A stretch of 64,000 nt of DNA, from assembly GCA_021373185.1 (NCBI GenBank), contig JAJFTF010000055.1, forward strand, positions 91,033 to 155,032. The letters run 5' to 3'. Numbering within the stretch: the stretch's first letter is position 1; each line of letters opens with the position of its first letter. Source of the stretch: Betaproteobacteria bacterium. Lineage in GTDB: Bacteria; Pseudomonadota; Gammaproteobacteria; Burkholderiales; Sulfuricellaceae. The notes under the pieces are model-generated. The model was not told the DNA's origin. It searched no databases and saw only the letters and a program-made list of their open reading frames with translations. A program made the position numbers and the translations under genes. Shown piece after piece: positions 25,355 through 35,400 of this stretch.

Positions 25355-26832
25355 GCGTCACACCGACCGTCTGAGTTCTTGGCCAGCCGGTCGATCACGT
25401 TGCCGCCCGCGTCCACCAGTTCCACTTCCAGCGGCATTTTACCTACGGCATGGGTGGCGCATGACAAGCAGGGATCAAAGGCACGGATCGCCACTTCGAT
25501 ATGGTTGAGCAGTCCCTCGGTCACTTGCTGGCCATCAAGGTATTGCAAGGCAACCTGACGTACCGCTTCGTTCATGGCGTGGTTGTTGTGGGTGGTTGAA
25601 ACGATCAGGTTGGCGCGGACAATCAACTCGTCCTCGTTGACGCGATAGTGATGAATCAGCGTTCCACGCGGCGCTTCGATCACACCGACGCCGCGCAGTG
25701 CCGGCTCGCCCTTGCTAACCAGGTCATCGCCCTGCAAATCGCCATCCAGCAACAATTCCTGAATGCCTTCGGCGGCATGCAGCATTTCGATCATGCGCGC
25801 CCAGTGATAGGCCAAGGTGGCCTGGGTCGCGCTGCCGGCGTCAAATGCCTTGAAGATTTTTCTTTCGGCTTCGGCCAGCGGGGTCGGGATGAACTCGCAA
25901 TTATTGACCCGCGCCAAAGGGCCGACCCGATACCAGCCCTCTTCTCTGCCTCTGGAGCGGATGAAAGGGAATTTCATGTAGGACCACGATTTAACTTCCT
26001 CGTGGATATAGTCCCAATAATGGCCATAATCGACATGATCGAAAATCGACTGGCCATGCTCGTCGTTGGCCCTCAGGCCGCCATGATAGAGATCCATGGC
26101 CCCATCATCCCGCACCAGGCTCATGAAGCTGGATTTGTAATAACCGAAGCCGTTATAAAATTTGGGGTTGCCGGTGTAGACCTTCTTGATCAGTTCGACA
26201 GCCGCCCTGCTCCAGGCAACGATGTTGTCGATATCCTTCAGCAGGGTATCGCGCTCTTCCCGCGACAGGTTCTTGTTCACGCCGCCGGGAATTGCACCGG
26301 TGCCGTGCACACGCTTGCCCATGGTGATCCGTATGATCTCCTGACCATACTTGCGCAACGCCACGCCCTGCTTGGCAATCTCGGGATAGGCTGCGACCAC
26401 GCCGACAATATTGCGCTTTGCCACATCGCTATCGAAGCCGAACAGCAGATCGGGCGAGGCGAGGTAATAGAAATGCAGGGCATGGGATTGCAGGATCTGG
26501 CCAAGGTGCATGAGGCGGCGCAATTTTTCTGCCGTGGGCGTCAACTGCGCGCCGACGATCATGTCCAGCGCTTTGGAAGCCGCCAGGTTGTGGCTCACCG
26601 GGCAAATTCCGCACAAACGCTGCACCATGGACGGCACTTCCCAGTAGGGGCGTCCCTGGATAAATTTTTCGAAGCCGCGGAATTCGACGATATGAAACCG
26701 CGCCTGGTGCACGCGATTATCGTCATCCAGCAACAATGTGACCTTGCCGTGTCCCTCTACCCGCGAGACCGGCTCGATCACCACGCGTTTGAGCTTTTCG
26801 GGATTGGTCGCAGTTTCCAGTTCAAAAGTCAT
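25351..26832 (-). CDS. hoxH: NAD-linked [NiFe] hydrogenase large subunit
   Basis: This 493-aa catalytic subunit belongs to the group 3d bidirectional hydrogenases. The nickel ligands are RLCGICPVSH (Cys74, Cys77) near the N-terminus and DPCLSCATH (Cys455, Cys458, His461) at the C-terminus. A 31-32 residue tail beginning VGKMPLEVELV follows the histidine and is the extension cleaved by HoxW. All four nickel-binding positions are cysteine, not selenocysteine. It forms the hydrogenase module with HoxY. It lies in the hoxFUYHW order, 9 bp after hoxY. The nickel-insertion hyp genes are not in the window. Confidence 0.95.
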   Translation of the reverse strand: MTFELETATNPEKLKRVVIEPVSRVEGHGKVTLLLDDDNRVHQARFHIVEFRGFEKFIQGRPYWEVPSMVQRLCGICPVSHNLAASKALDMIVGAQLTPTAEKLRRLMHLGQILQSHALHFYYLASPDLLFGFDSDVAKRNIVGVVAAYPEIAKQGVALRKYGQEIIRITMGKRVHGTGAIPGGVNKNLSREERDTLLKDIDNIVAWSRAAVELIKKVYTGNPKFYNGFGYYKSSFMSLVRDDGAMDLYHGGLRANDEHGQSIFDHVDYGHYWDYIHEEVKSWSYMKFPFIRSRGREEGWYRVGPLARVNNCEFIPTPLAEAERKIFKAFDAGSATQATLAYHWARMIEMLHAAEGIQELLLDGDLQGDDLVSKGEPALRGVGVIEAPRGTLIHHYRVNEDELIVRANLIVSTTHNNHAMNEAVRQVALQYLDGQQVTEGLLNHIEVAIRAFDPCLSCATHAVGKMPLEVELVDAGGNVIDRLAKNSDGRCDA

Positions 26833-26841
26833 TTTTCACAC

Positions 26842-27390
26842 TCAGTCGTAATGCAGCATCTCATAATCCAGCTTCGGCTCCCGCCCGTTCAACAAATCGG
26901 TCAGGAAGCGCCAGATCGCATCGCCCGACGGCGGGCAACCGGGCAGGAAGTAATCCACCTTCACCACTTCGTTGATCGGGTGCACCTTGTCGAATGGCAA
27001 CGGCAGCTCCGGATCGTTAGGCACCTGATGTCCCTCCAATCCGCCCTCATACTGGTAGACCTCCTGAAAACAGTCCCACAGATCAATGTTGTTGCGCATC
27101 GCCGGAATGCCGCCAGTAATGGCACATGCGCCGATAGCGACCAGCACCTTGCAGTTCTTGCGGAATTCCTTGAGCACATGGACATTTTCCGCGTTGCATA
27201 CGCCGCCTTCGACAATGCCGACATCGCACGGGCCGCAATGCTTGATATCGGTAAGCGGCGTGCGGTCGAATTCGATCAATTCAAGAAGCCCCAGCAAACG
27301 CTCGTCGATATCGAGGAAGGACATGTGGCAGCCGAAACAGCCCGCCAGCGAGCAGGTAGCGACACGCACCTTGAGCTTCGGATCACTCAT
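26842..27390 (-). CDS. hoxY: NAD-linked [NiFe] hydrogenase small subunit
   Basis: From ATG 27390 (GGAGAAGAAC before it) the protein is 182 aa, within the short-subunit range of group 3d enzymes. Proximal 4Fe-4S ligands are seen in CSLAGCFGCHMS, EGGVCN, GACAITGG and LPGCPPSGD. It has no Tat signal, as expected for a cytoplasmic enzyme. The start overlaps the hoxU 3' end by 8 bp. It relays electrons between the HoxH active site and the HoxFU diaphorase. Confidence 0.93.
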   Translation of the reverse strand: MSDPKLKVRVATCSLAGCFGCHMSFLDIDERLLGLLELIEFDRTPLTDIKHCGPCDVGIVEGGVCNAENVHVLKEFRKNCKVLVAIGACAITGGIPAMRNNIDLWDCFQEVYQYEGGLEGHQVPNDPELPLPFDKVHPINEVVKVDYFLPGCPPSGDAIWRFLTDLLNGREPKLDYEMLHYD

Positions 27391-28090
27391 GTTCTTCTCC
27401 GAGTTGCACATCCTTGATGGTGCGATGATCGAAAATTCGCTGCCCGATCGGCACGGTAAATCCCTGACGTTTTTTCAGCAATGCGCCGGTTGGGCATACC
27501 TGTGCAGCCTTGTCGGTCGCCGCAAGGTTGGTGTCGCCCAACAGCCCGCTGGTGGAATTGACGACCAGGGTAGAACCGATTCCGCGTCCCGACAAACCGA
27601 ACACGCTCTTGCCATCCACATCCCGGCTTGCGCGCACGCACAACTCACAATAAATACAGCGGTTGCGATCAAGCAACATATCGGGGTGAGAAGCATCCAC
27701 CTCGCGTTGCGGATAAAAATGGTTGTAATGGGGACTCATCATGCCAAGGTAGTAAGCCACCGCTTGAAGCTGGCAGTTGCCACTTTTTTCACAGGATGGG
27801 CAAATATGGTTGCCCTCGACAAACAGCATCTGTGTCAGAGACAGTCTTTCGTCGTTCAACTCCAGCGTGTCGCTCAGCACCTGCTGGCCTTCCACTGCCG
27901 GCATAGTGCAGGAAGCGACGTTGCGACCGTTGACCTTGACGGTGCACAGCTTGCAACTGCCGTGCGGCTTGAATTCAGGGTTGTGGCACAGGTGCGGAAT
28001 ATAGACATCCGCCGCCATAGCCGCATCCATGATGGTCTGGCCGTCCTTGAACGGTATGGATTTTCCGTCGATGGTAATTGTCTTGCTCAT
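27383..28090 (-). CDS. hoxU: NAD-linked hydrogenase diaphorase small subunit
   Basis: This 235-aa iron-sulfur protein resembles the N-terminus of complex I NuoG. It has a 2Fe-2S motif (CHNPEFKPHGSCKLC with a later Cys in NVASC), the His/Cys cluster HICPSCEKSGNC, and a 4Fe-4S set in NRCIYCELC plus AQVCPTGAL. The ATG at 28090 overlaps the hoxF stop by four bases (ATGA), supporting this start over the GTG four codons upstream. It links HoxF to the HoxYH module. Confidence 0.93.
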   Translation of the reverse strand: MSKTITIDGKSIPFKDGQTIMDAAMAADVYIPHLCHNPEFKPHGSCKLCTVKVNGRNVASCTMPAVEGQQVLSDTLELNDERLSLTQMLFVEGNHICPSCEKSGNCQLQAVAYYLGMMSPHYNHFYPQREVDASHPDMLLDRNRCIYCELCVRASRDVDGKSVFGLSGRGIGSTLVVNSTSGLLGDTNLAATDKAAQVCPTGALLKKRQGFTVPIGQRIFDHRTIKDVQLGEEHE

Positions 28091-29916
28091 AGGTGCGCCC
28101 ATTCATCATCCCGCCCGGTAATCTTGCGCGCAGTTTCCAGCGCACCATCCAGATCGAAGGCGGGTTCGAACGCCAGCGCTTTCAGCTTGCGTTCAAAAAC
28201 ATCGGGGAATTTTTCCATCGCATCCAGCATCGGGTTGGCCGCACTGCTTCCCAAGCCGCAATGACTCATGGTTTTGAGTATGTGGCCGAGGCGTTTCAAT
28301 TCTTCCATGTCGCAAATCGTGCCGTGCCCACCGCTGATCTTATCCATGATTTTTTTCTGCAACTGAGTGCCGACACGGCACGGAGTGCAAAAGCCACAGC
28401 TTTCATGCGCAAAGAAATGTGCAAAATTATGTGCTGTCAGAAATAAATCGCGCTTGCGATTGAACACCATGAAGGCACCCGCTGTGGGCAGATCCTCGAA
28501 AGCGATTTTCCGGTCGAATTCCTTCCATGAAATCATGGTTCCCGACGGCCCGCTGATCTGTACGGCAAAAGGCTCGTCTGCACCGGCGTCATCCAGTATC
28601 TGACGCACCGTTACGCCGAACGGATATTCGTAAATACCGGGGCGGGCAATATCGCCGGAAATAGACAGCAGCTTGGTGCCTGTGGACTGCGCCGTACCCA
28701 TGGCAGCGAACCATGCACCGCCCTTTTCCGCGATGCGAGCGGAGCAGGCGAATGTTTCCACGTTGTCTACCACGGTCGGCCTGCCCTTGTAGCCATGGGT
28801 CACGGGAAACGGCGGACGGTTGCGCGGACGACCCGGTTTGCCTTCCAGCGATTCGATCAGGGCCGATTCTTCGCCGCAAATATAAGCGCCAGCGCCGAGA
28901 TGGACTTCAATGTCAAAGGAAAAACCGGTTTGACCGAGGATGTTGTCACCCAGCAAACCGGCCTCACGGCGGCGCTTCAGTACCGCTTCGAGATTTTTCA
29001 GCAAATAGCGGTACTCGCCGCGCAAATAGAGGAATCCCTTGCTGGCGCCGACGACATATGCGCCCACTGTCATGCCTTCGAATACCATGTCGGCATAACT
29101 GTTGAGCAGCACGCGATCCTTGAAGGTGCCCGGTTCGCCCTCATCGGCGTTACACACGATAAAGCGCTCAGGATTCCCGCCAATATCGCATATTACGCTG
29201 CCCTCTTCTTCGGCAATGGCGGCATGGCAAAAAGACCATTTCGAAGCGGTCTTGAATCCTGCACCTCCACGACCGCGCAAATTGGATTTGTCCATTTCGC
29301 TCAGAGTTTCCTTCGCACCGCGCGCCAGTGCCTGTTTGATCGCGGCACCCGGCACACAAGCTTCCCCCAGCAGTGCATCGGTTCGGCGGATATTATCTAC
29401 GACCTCAAAAAGCATCGGCGGCCAATCGGCGAGCGGTTTTTGCGAACGGATCAGCTCAGCAATAAGGTCAAGTCGGTTTTGGTCGAGGTTGGTCAAAGGC
29501 CAGCCGTTGATCAGCGCTGCTGGCCCCTGGTCGCACATGCCGGTGCAGGAGGTATTGTCCACGCTGACCAAACCGTCTTCCGACACCCGGCTTCGCTCCA
29601 GCCAGAGCTTATTGCACAGGTACTGAAGCAGTTCATCCTTGCCTAGCATCTGATCGGTGATGTTGTTGCTGAACAGGAGATGGTATTGACCAACCGGCTG
29701 GGTGGAAAGAAAGGAATAAAAACCGGCCACGCCCTCCACGGTTACCCGAGAAACGCCAAGATGGGCGGCGATTTGGTCAATCGCATCGGCGGGGACGAAA
29801 TGACAGACGTCCTGAACATCGCGCAGAATCTGCAGGAGTTGTGCGGAATCGCTGCCATGCCGCGCCAGAATCGGCACCATTATCCGAGGGAGATCAGGGG
29901 AATCGGTTTGCTGCAT
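28087..29916 (-). CDS. hoxF: NAD-linked hydrogenase diaphorase large subunit (NAD/FMN binding)
   Basis: This 609-aa protein fuses a NuoE-like domain (residues about 1-150, with DNTSCTGMCDQGPA) to a NuoF-like domain. The latter has the FMN/NAD motifs RGRGGAGFKTASKWSF, CNADEGEPGTFKDR and GAGAYICGEESALIESLEG, and the N3-type cluster SCGFCTPCRVGT. It carries out hydride exchange with NAD(H). It is the first hox gene, 38 bp after the UbiB-like kinase gene in the same direction. Ralstonia-type HoxI is not found after hoxW, so the enzyme is probably a heterotetramer. Confidence 0.95.
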   Translation of the reverse strand: MQQTDSPDLPRIMVPILARHGSDSAQLLQILRDVQDVCHFVPADAIDQIAAHLGVSRVTVEGVAGFYSFLSTQPVGQYHLLFSNNITDQMLGKDELLQYLCNKLWLERSRVSEDGLVSVDNTSCTGMCDQGPAALINGWPLTNLDQNRLDLIAELIRSQKPLADWPPMLFEVVDNIRRTDALLGEACVPGAAIKQALARGAKETLSEMDKSNLRGRGGAGFKTASKWSFCHAAIAEEEGSVICDIGGNPERFIVCNADEGEPGTFKDRVLLNSYADMVFEGMTVGAYVVGASKGFLYLRGEYRYLLKNLEAVLKRRREAGLLGDNILGQTGFSFDIEVHLGAGAYICGEESALIESLEGKPGRPRNRPPFPVTHGYKGRPTVVDNVETFACSARIAEKGGAWFAAMGTAQSTGTKLLSISGDIARPGIYEYPFGVTVRQILDDAGADEPFAVQISGPSGTMISWKEFDRKIAFEDLPTAGAFMVFNRKRDLFLTAHNFAHFFAHESCGFCTPCRVGTQLQKKIMDKISGGHGTICDMEELKRLGHILKTMSHCGLGSSAANPMLDAMEKFPDVFERKLKALAFEPAFDLDGALETARKITGRDDEWAHL

Positions 29917-29954
29917 GAGGTAGAGTCTCCGCGCATCTTATTTATTCATGGTAG

Positions 29955-31634
29955 CTAATCTTTGCCGGAACGCCAAATCGACAAAATCAGCCAGATACTG
30001 TTGAAAAAAGCAGCCACGAAACCGAGCAGACCGAACAGCGGCAACCCGAACAAGGTGGGACCGCCCTTCACCGTCATCACGATCGAGGAACCGATCACCA
30101 GCGATGCCGTCAGAATTCCGAGCGTCAAACGGTTGACGCTATGGTCGATCTGATGGGAAAAACGTTCCAGGCGTTTGAGATCGAGATCGATCTTGAACTT
30201 CCCCCTTCGCGCCTCCTTGATCAGCCGCGCCACATCGCGCGGCAAGCCGGTGAAAAGGGAAAACACATCGTGAACATTACGCTTTCCGCGCTTGATTAGC
30301 GCCGCTGGCGTGTAACGATCGGTAATTACTTTCCGAACAAAAGGCGTGAGGTGCTCAACCATGTCAAACTCCGGATCAAGCTGACGACCAAGGCCTTCCA
30401 GAGTAATCAATGTTTTGAATAGCAGCGCAAAGTCGGCTGGCATCACCAGACAGTGGTCGCGCATAATCCGGGTCAGGTCAACCAGCAATGCGCCGAGACG
30501 CAAATCCCCAAGCGGCACATTGACGTAATTGAAGACGAACTCGTTGACATCCGCAGCAAGCTTGCTCTCATCCACCGCCGCATCGCCAGTCCATTCCAGC
30601 AGAACATCAAGCATCGCTTCGTCGTCCTTGCCTGCCAGAGCCGCCAGCAAATCGACCAGTTGATCGCGGCGCTGGCCTGTCAGCCGCCCCACCATGCCAA
30701 AATCAATCATCGCAACGCGATTGCCGGGCAAATAAAATACATTGCCGGGGTGCGGATCGGCGTGATAAAAACCGTCAATCATGACCATCTTCAACACTGC
30801 GTCGGCACCGTGCGCACCAAGCTGCTTGCGATCCAGCCCTGCCGCTTCGACCGCAGCCAGATCATTGCCCGGCACCCCGTCCACCCACTGCTGCACATTC
30901 ATCGATTCGCTGGTCCATTCCCAAAATACTTTGGGAATAACGATGGCATCCGAATCGGCAAAGTTTTCAGCAAAACGCTCAATGTTGCGCGCCTCGGCGG
31001 CGAGATCCAGTTCGCGCCGGATCGAGCGGGAAAACTGCAAAACGATCTGAACAGGTTGATAGCGGCGCAGCTCCGGCATTTCATGTTCGACCAGACGGGC
31101 GAGATGCATCAAGATACGCAAATCGGCATCTATCCTGGCGCGAATGCCGGGACGGCGGATTTTGAGAATGACCGGTGTACCATCCTGAAGTCTGGCATGG
31201 TGGACTTGCGCAATCGAAGCCGCCGCTGCAGCTTCGGTCTGCAAATCCTGAAAAATATCATGCGGTGAGCAACCCAAGGCAGCCTCAAGCTGTGGCAGCA
31301 GATCTTCAAAAGGCAGTGGCGGCACGCTACTTTGCAGCTTCTCGAACTCGGTGATCCAGTTAGGCGGGAATACGTCCACACGGGTCGCCATCACCTGTCC
31401 GAGCTTGACGAATGTCGGCCCCAACTCTTCAAGCGCACGCCGCACCCGAACCGGAGCATCGAGGTGCATGATATCGGTCTGCGCCTTCCAGTGCAGAAAG
31501 CGCCCGGCACGTTCGAGCAGAGTGCCTATTCCCAGTGCGCGCACGATATCCGCCATACCATAGCGGATCAGGGTAGAGGTGATTTCATGCAAGCGCGGCA
31601 GGTCGCGCATTACATTAAAAGTTTCCCATATCAT
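29955..31634 (-). CDS. ubiB: ABC1/UbiB-family atypical kinase
   Basis: This 559-aa protein has the family's features: the KxGQ motif (FVKLGQVMATRVDVFP), the Ala-rich loop EAAAAASIAQVH, the catalytic HADPHPGNVFYL and the DFG-like IDFGMVG. Two C-terminal helices follow (about residues 505-552). UbiB (COQ8-like) assists ubiquinone biosynthesis or lipid transport. Here no other ubi gene is near; instead the gene sits between a phasin-like gene and hoxF. It may be a second, accessory paralog rather than the housekeeping UbiB, so the symbol is family-level. The start ATG is followed closely by IWETF, matching the family start. Confidence 0.85.
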   Translation of the reverse strand: MIWETFNVMRDLPRLHEITSTLIRYGMADIVRALGIGTLLERAGRFLHWKAQTDIMHLDAPVRVRRALEELGPTFVKLGQVMATRVDVFPPNWITEFEKLQSSVPPLPFEDLLPQLEAALGCSPHDIFQDLQTEAAAAASIAQVHHARLQDGTPVILKIRRPGIRARIDADLRILMHLARLVEHEMPELRRYQPVQIVLQFSRSIRRELDLAAEARNIERFAENFADSDAIVIPKVFWEWTSESMNVQQWVDGVPGNDLAAVEAAGLDRKQLGAHGADAVLKMVMIDGFYHADPHPGNVFYLPGNRVAMIDFGMVGRLTGQRRDQLVDLLAALAGKDDEAMLDVLLEWTGDAAVDESKLAADVNEFVFNYVNVPLGDLRLGALLVDLTRIMRDHCLVMPADFALLFKTLITLEGLGRQLDPEFDMVEHLTPFVRKVITDRYTPAALIKRGKRNVHDVFSLFTGLPRDVARLIKEARRGKFKIDLDLKRLERFSHQIDHSVNRLTLGILTASLVIGSSIVMTVKGGPTLFGLPLFGLLGFVAAFFNSIWLILSIWRSGKD

Positions 31635-31662
31635 TAGCTAAAGTCCTGCAACCAGACGCAGA

Positions 31663-32334
31663 TTAATCCTTCTTTTTGAGTTTTTCCGCCTTCTCGTGCA
31701 AGGCATCCGCCATACCGGCAAGAATGCCTCCCGCCAGCGCGGCCAGCCGCACACTCATTTCGCGGGCGGCATCCTTGCCTGTGACCTTGCTCTCATGCAG
31801 CGTTGCGGAAACCTTGTTACCGAGGAGGTTCATTGTTTCGGCAACCTTGGAACCGGTGTCGGTGCCTGTACGCCGTGCATGGGCAACCAGGTCTTTCATC
31901 TCCTGCTTGATCCGGTCCGTTGCGGAATCCGCCACCAAGCTTACAGTGCCGAGAAATTCTTCCTCCATCCGCTTCAGATTTATCAGCGCCCAATCCAAAT
32001 CGCTTTCCGAGAAGTCCCTGGCTTGGGAGGTCAGTTGCTGCAACGCCAATTGCGTTGCTTCCGCCGCCTTCGACAATGCTTCGTCCAGCCCCGCCAAGCC
32101 TTCGGTCACGGCAGACTTCATCTCGCCAGCCCGTTTCGCCGCACCCAGACTGATTCCTTCGATCACCGGGCCGATCACGGATTTGATCTCATCAACGCTC
32201 AGCTTTCTGGTTTTCAAGGCCTGCAACGTCAAATTGCGCACATTCTCGCGAATGTCTGTGCCCTGTTCAATCGAAGTGCTGATCGCCTGCTTGATTTCAT
32301 CAGGGGAAAGAATGTTCGGGGTGTTCTCGCTCAT
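31663..32334 (-). CDS. Helical phasin-like protein (DUF6781-like)
   Basis: This 223-aa, almost wholly helical, amphipathic protein has segments such as LDEALSKAAEATQLALQQLT and DRIKQEMKDLVAHARRTG, and a KEKxxK-type basic end (HEKAEKLKKKD). It resembles phasins or apolipoprotein-like proteins; I believe the family is named DUF6781 but cannot check. There are no cysteines and no signal peptide. A near-consensus Shine-Dalgarno GGAGG precedes the ATG, suggesting strong expression. It is the first gene of the minus-strand run ahead of the UbiB-like kinase and the hox genes, and diverges from mfd with a 92-bp gap. Confidence 0.75.
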   Translation of the reverse strand: MSENTPNILSPDEIKQAISTSIEQGTDIRENVRNLTLQALKTRKLSVDEIKSVIGPVIEGISLGAAKRAGEMKSAVTEGLAGLDEALSKAAEATQLALQQLTSQARDFSESDLDWALINLKRMEEEFLGTVSLVADSATDRIKQEMKDLVAHARRTGTDTGSKVAETMNLLGNKVSATLHESKVTGKDAAREMSVRLAALAGGILAGMADALHEKAEKLKKKD

Positions 32335-32396
32335 GACCGCCTCCTTAAACTCAACAATTCAAGCCATCTTACTCTGAAATCTAGCATAAATTGTTT

Positions 32397-32402
32397 TATA
32401 AT
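32397..32402 (+). promoter_or_regulatory. Candidate -10 element for mfd
   Basis: A perfect TATAAT lies 25 bp before the ATG at 32427. It lies downstream of a TTG (32391) that could otherwise be read as an earlier mfd start, so it supports the ATG. The -35 region (CTGAAA at 17-bp spacing) is weak. Confidence 0.4.
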
Positions 32403-32426
32403 GTACGTCTTCTTTCGCGGCAACAC

Positions 32427-35400
32427 ATGCTACTCAGACCCCCACTTCCGTCTCCTGGATCACGCAAACGCCATGTCAGGCCCCACGGCTCTGGCGATGC
32501 TTTAGCGCTGGCGCAACTGGCGGAAAAAACGAGGCCTTTGATTGTTCTCACCGAATCAGCCTGGGATGCCCAGCGCCTGCACGACGAGATACCCTATTTC
32601 GCTCCCGAACTTTCTGTGCATCTACTGCCAGATTGGGAAACGCTTCCTTATGACCAGTTCTCCCCGCACCAGGATCTGATCTCCGAACGCCTGGCAACGC
32701 TCTACCAGATTTCGCAAAATGCCTGCGATATCGCCATCATCCCCGCCACTACCGCGCTTTACCGTTTGCCGCCACGGGAATTTCTGGCTGCACATACTTT
32801 TTTCCTGAAACAGGGCACGCAACTCGATCTGGACGCCCTGCGCGGCCAGTTGACGCTGGCCGGTTATACCCATGTCGCGCAGGTCTTGAGTCCCGGCGAA
32901 TACAGCGTGCGCGGCGGAATTGTCGACCTGTTCCCGATGGGCAGCCCGCTGCCCTATCGCCTGGATTTGTTCGACAACGAAATCGAAAGCATCCGCACCT
33001 TCGACGCCGATACCCAGCGCAGCATTTATCCGGTCAAGGAAATCCGCTTGCTGCCGGCGCGGGAATTTCCGCTCGACAAGACAGGGCAGGATACTTTCCG
33101 GCGCAATTTCCGCGAAAAATTCGAGGGCGATCCATCCAAAAGCCGTTTGTACAAGGATGTCAGCGCCGGACTCGCACCAGCCGGTATCGAATATTACCTG
33201 CCGTTATTCTTTGAAAATATCGCGACGCTATTCGACTATCTGCCGCAGGAGGCGCTGATCTGCCAGTACCACGGGCTGGAATCCGCCGCACAAAATTTCT
33301 GGCGCGATACCCAATCCCGCTACCAGTTGCTACGCGGCGACCGCGACCGCCCGCTACTACCGCCGCAGGAATTGTTCCTGCCGGTTGAAACGCTATTTGC
33401 CACCATCAAGCCCTATCCGCGCATCGAATTACATGCAGAGACGGAAGATGAATCCATCAAGCCCGTCAGCGCCGCCCTCCCGACTATTCAGGTAGACCGC
33501 CGTGCCGACAATCCGATCAGCCGTTTGCAACAGTTCGCCGCCGAATTCGATGGCCGCATCCTGTTGCTCGCGGAAAGTCTCGGCAGGCGTGAAACCATAG
33601 CGCAATTCCTGGCAGAGCATGGCCTTAACCCGGTCGCTTGTGAAAGCTACGCCGACTTCCTGACCAGCCAGGAAAAATTGATGCTCGGCGTCGGCCCGCT
33701 CAGCAATGGTTTTATCCTGCCACAGCAGCGCTTGGCCTTTATCACCGAAACCGAGCTCTATGCCACTCAGGTACGCCAGAGTCGGCGCCGTGATGCGGCA
33801 CGCAAATCGACCGTGGAAAACATGCTGCGCGACTTGTCCGAGGTCAAGATCGGCGACCCGGTGGTACACGAGCAACACGGCATAGGCCGCTATCTGGGTT
33901 TGGTCAACCTCGATCTGGGCGAAGGCGAGACGGAATTTCTCCTTCTCGAATATGCAAGCGACGACAAACTCTATGTTCCGGTTTCGCAACTGCACCTGAT
34001 CGGTCGCTACAGCGGCGCATCGCCAGAATCCGCGCCGCTGCACAGGCTCGGCAGCGGCCAGTGGGAGAAGGCCAGGAAGAAAGCGCTCAAACAGGCGCGC
34101 GATACTGCCGCCGAACTGCTTAATCTTTATGCCCAGCGCGCCGCACGCCAAGGCCATGTATTCAAAGTCAAGCCGAACGACTACGAGACCTTTGCCGCCG
34201 GCTTCGAATTTGAAGAAACACCGGACCAAGCCGCCGCCATCCAATCCGTGATCGAAGACATGACGTCCGGCAAGCCGATGGATCGGTTGGTCTGCGGCGA
34301 TGTCGGCTTCGGCAAAACCGAAGTGGCGTTGCGCGCCGCTTTTATCGCCGTAGCCGACGGCAAACAGGTGGCGATTCTGGTACCCACGACCCTGCTTGCC
34401 GAACAACATTTCCAGAACTTCTCGGATCGCTTCGCCGAGTGGCCGGTAAAAATCGCCGAACTGTCGCGCTTCCGCTCCGCCAAGGAACAGACCGAAGCAT
34501 TAAAGGGCATGGCCGATGGCAAGATCGACATCGTCATCGGCACCCACAAGCTGATCCAGAAGGATGTCAAATTCAAAAATCTTGGTCTGGTCATCGTCGA
34601 TGAGGAACACCGCTTCGGTGTACGCCAGAAAGAACAACTGAAAGCGCTGCGCGCCGAGGTGGACGTGCTAACCCTGACCGCCACGCCGATTCCGCGTTCG
34701 CTCTCGATGTCGCTGGAAGGGCTGCGCGATTTCTCGGTCATCGCCACGGCGCCACAACGCCGCCTCTCCATCAAGACCTTTGTCAGCACCTACAGCGATG
34801 GCGTTATCCGCGAAGCAGTACTGCGCGAACTCAAACGCGGCGGACAAATCTATTTCCTGCACAACGAGGTGGAAACCATTCTCAACGTACAGGAGAAACT
34901 CGCCAAGCTACTGCCCGAAGCGCGCATCGAGGTAGCCCACGGCCAGTTGCGCGAACGCGAACTGGAACACGTAATGCGCGACTTTTACCAACAGCGCTTC
35001 AACCTGCTGCTGTGCACAACCATTATCGAAACCGGCATCGACATCCCGACCGCCAACACCATCATCATCCACCGTGCAGATAAGTTCGGACTGGCCCAAC
35101 TACACCAGTTGCGCGGCAGGGTAGGACGCTCCCACCACCAGGCTTATGCCTACTTGCTTACCCCTCCCGGAGAGGAAAGCAGCATTACAACGCAGGCAAA
35201 AAAACGCCTGGAAGCAATCCAGTCGCTGGAAGACCTGGGTTCAGGCTTCTACCTTTCCATGCATGACCTGGAAATCCGCGGGGCAGGCGAAATTCTGGGT
35301 GACTCTCAAAGTGGGGAAATGCAGGAAATCGGCTTCAACCTTTACGCCGAAATGCTCAACCAGGCAGTGAAAGCGCTCAAGGCCGGCAATGAACCGGATG

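Noticed and set aside
25351..26832. Selenocysteine in HoxH, suggested by nearby selD.
   Set aside because: Both CxxC nickel motifs use cysteine codons and the frame has no internal TGA.
25648..27417. Long plus-strand open frame (589 aa) opposite hoxH-hoxY.
   Set aside because: It is antisense to two clearly conserved genes and has no recognisable domain; it results from the GC-biased codon pattern.
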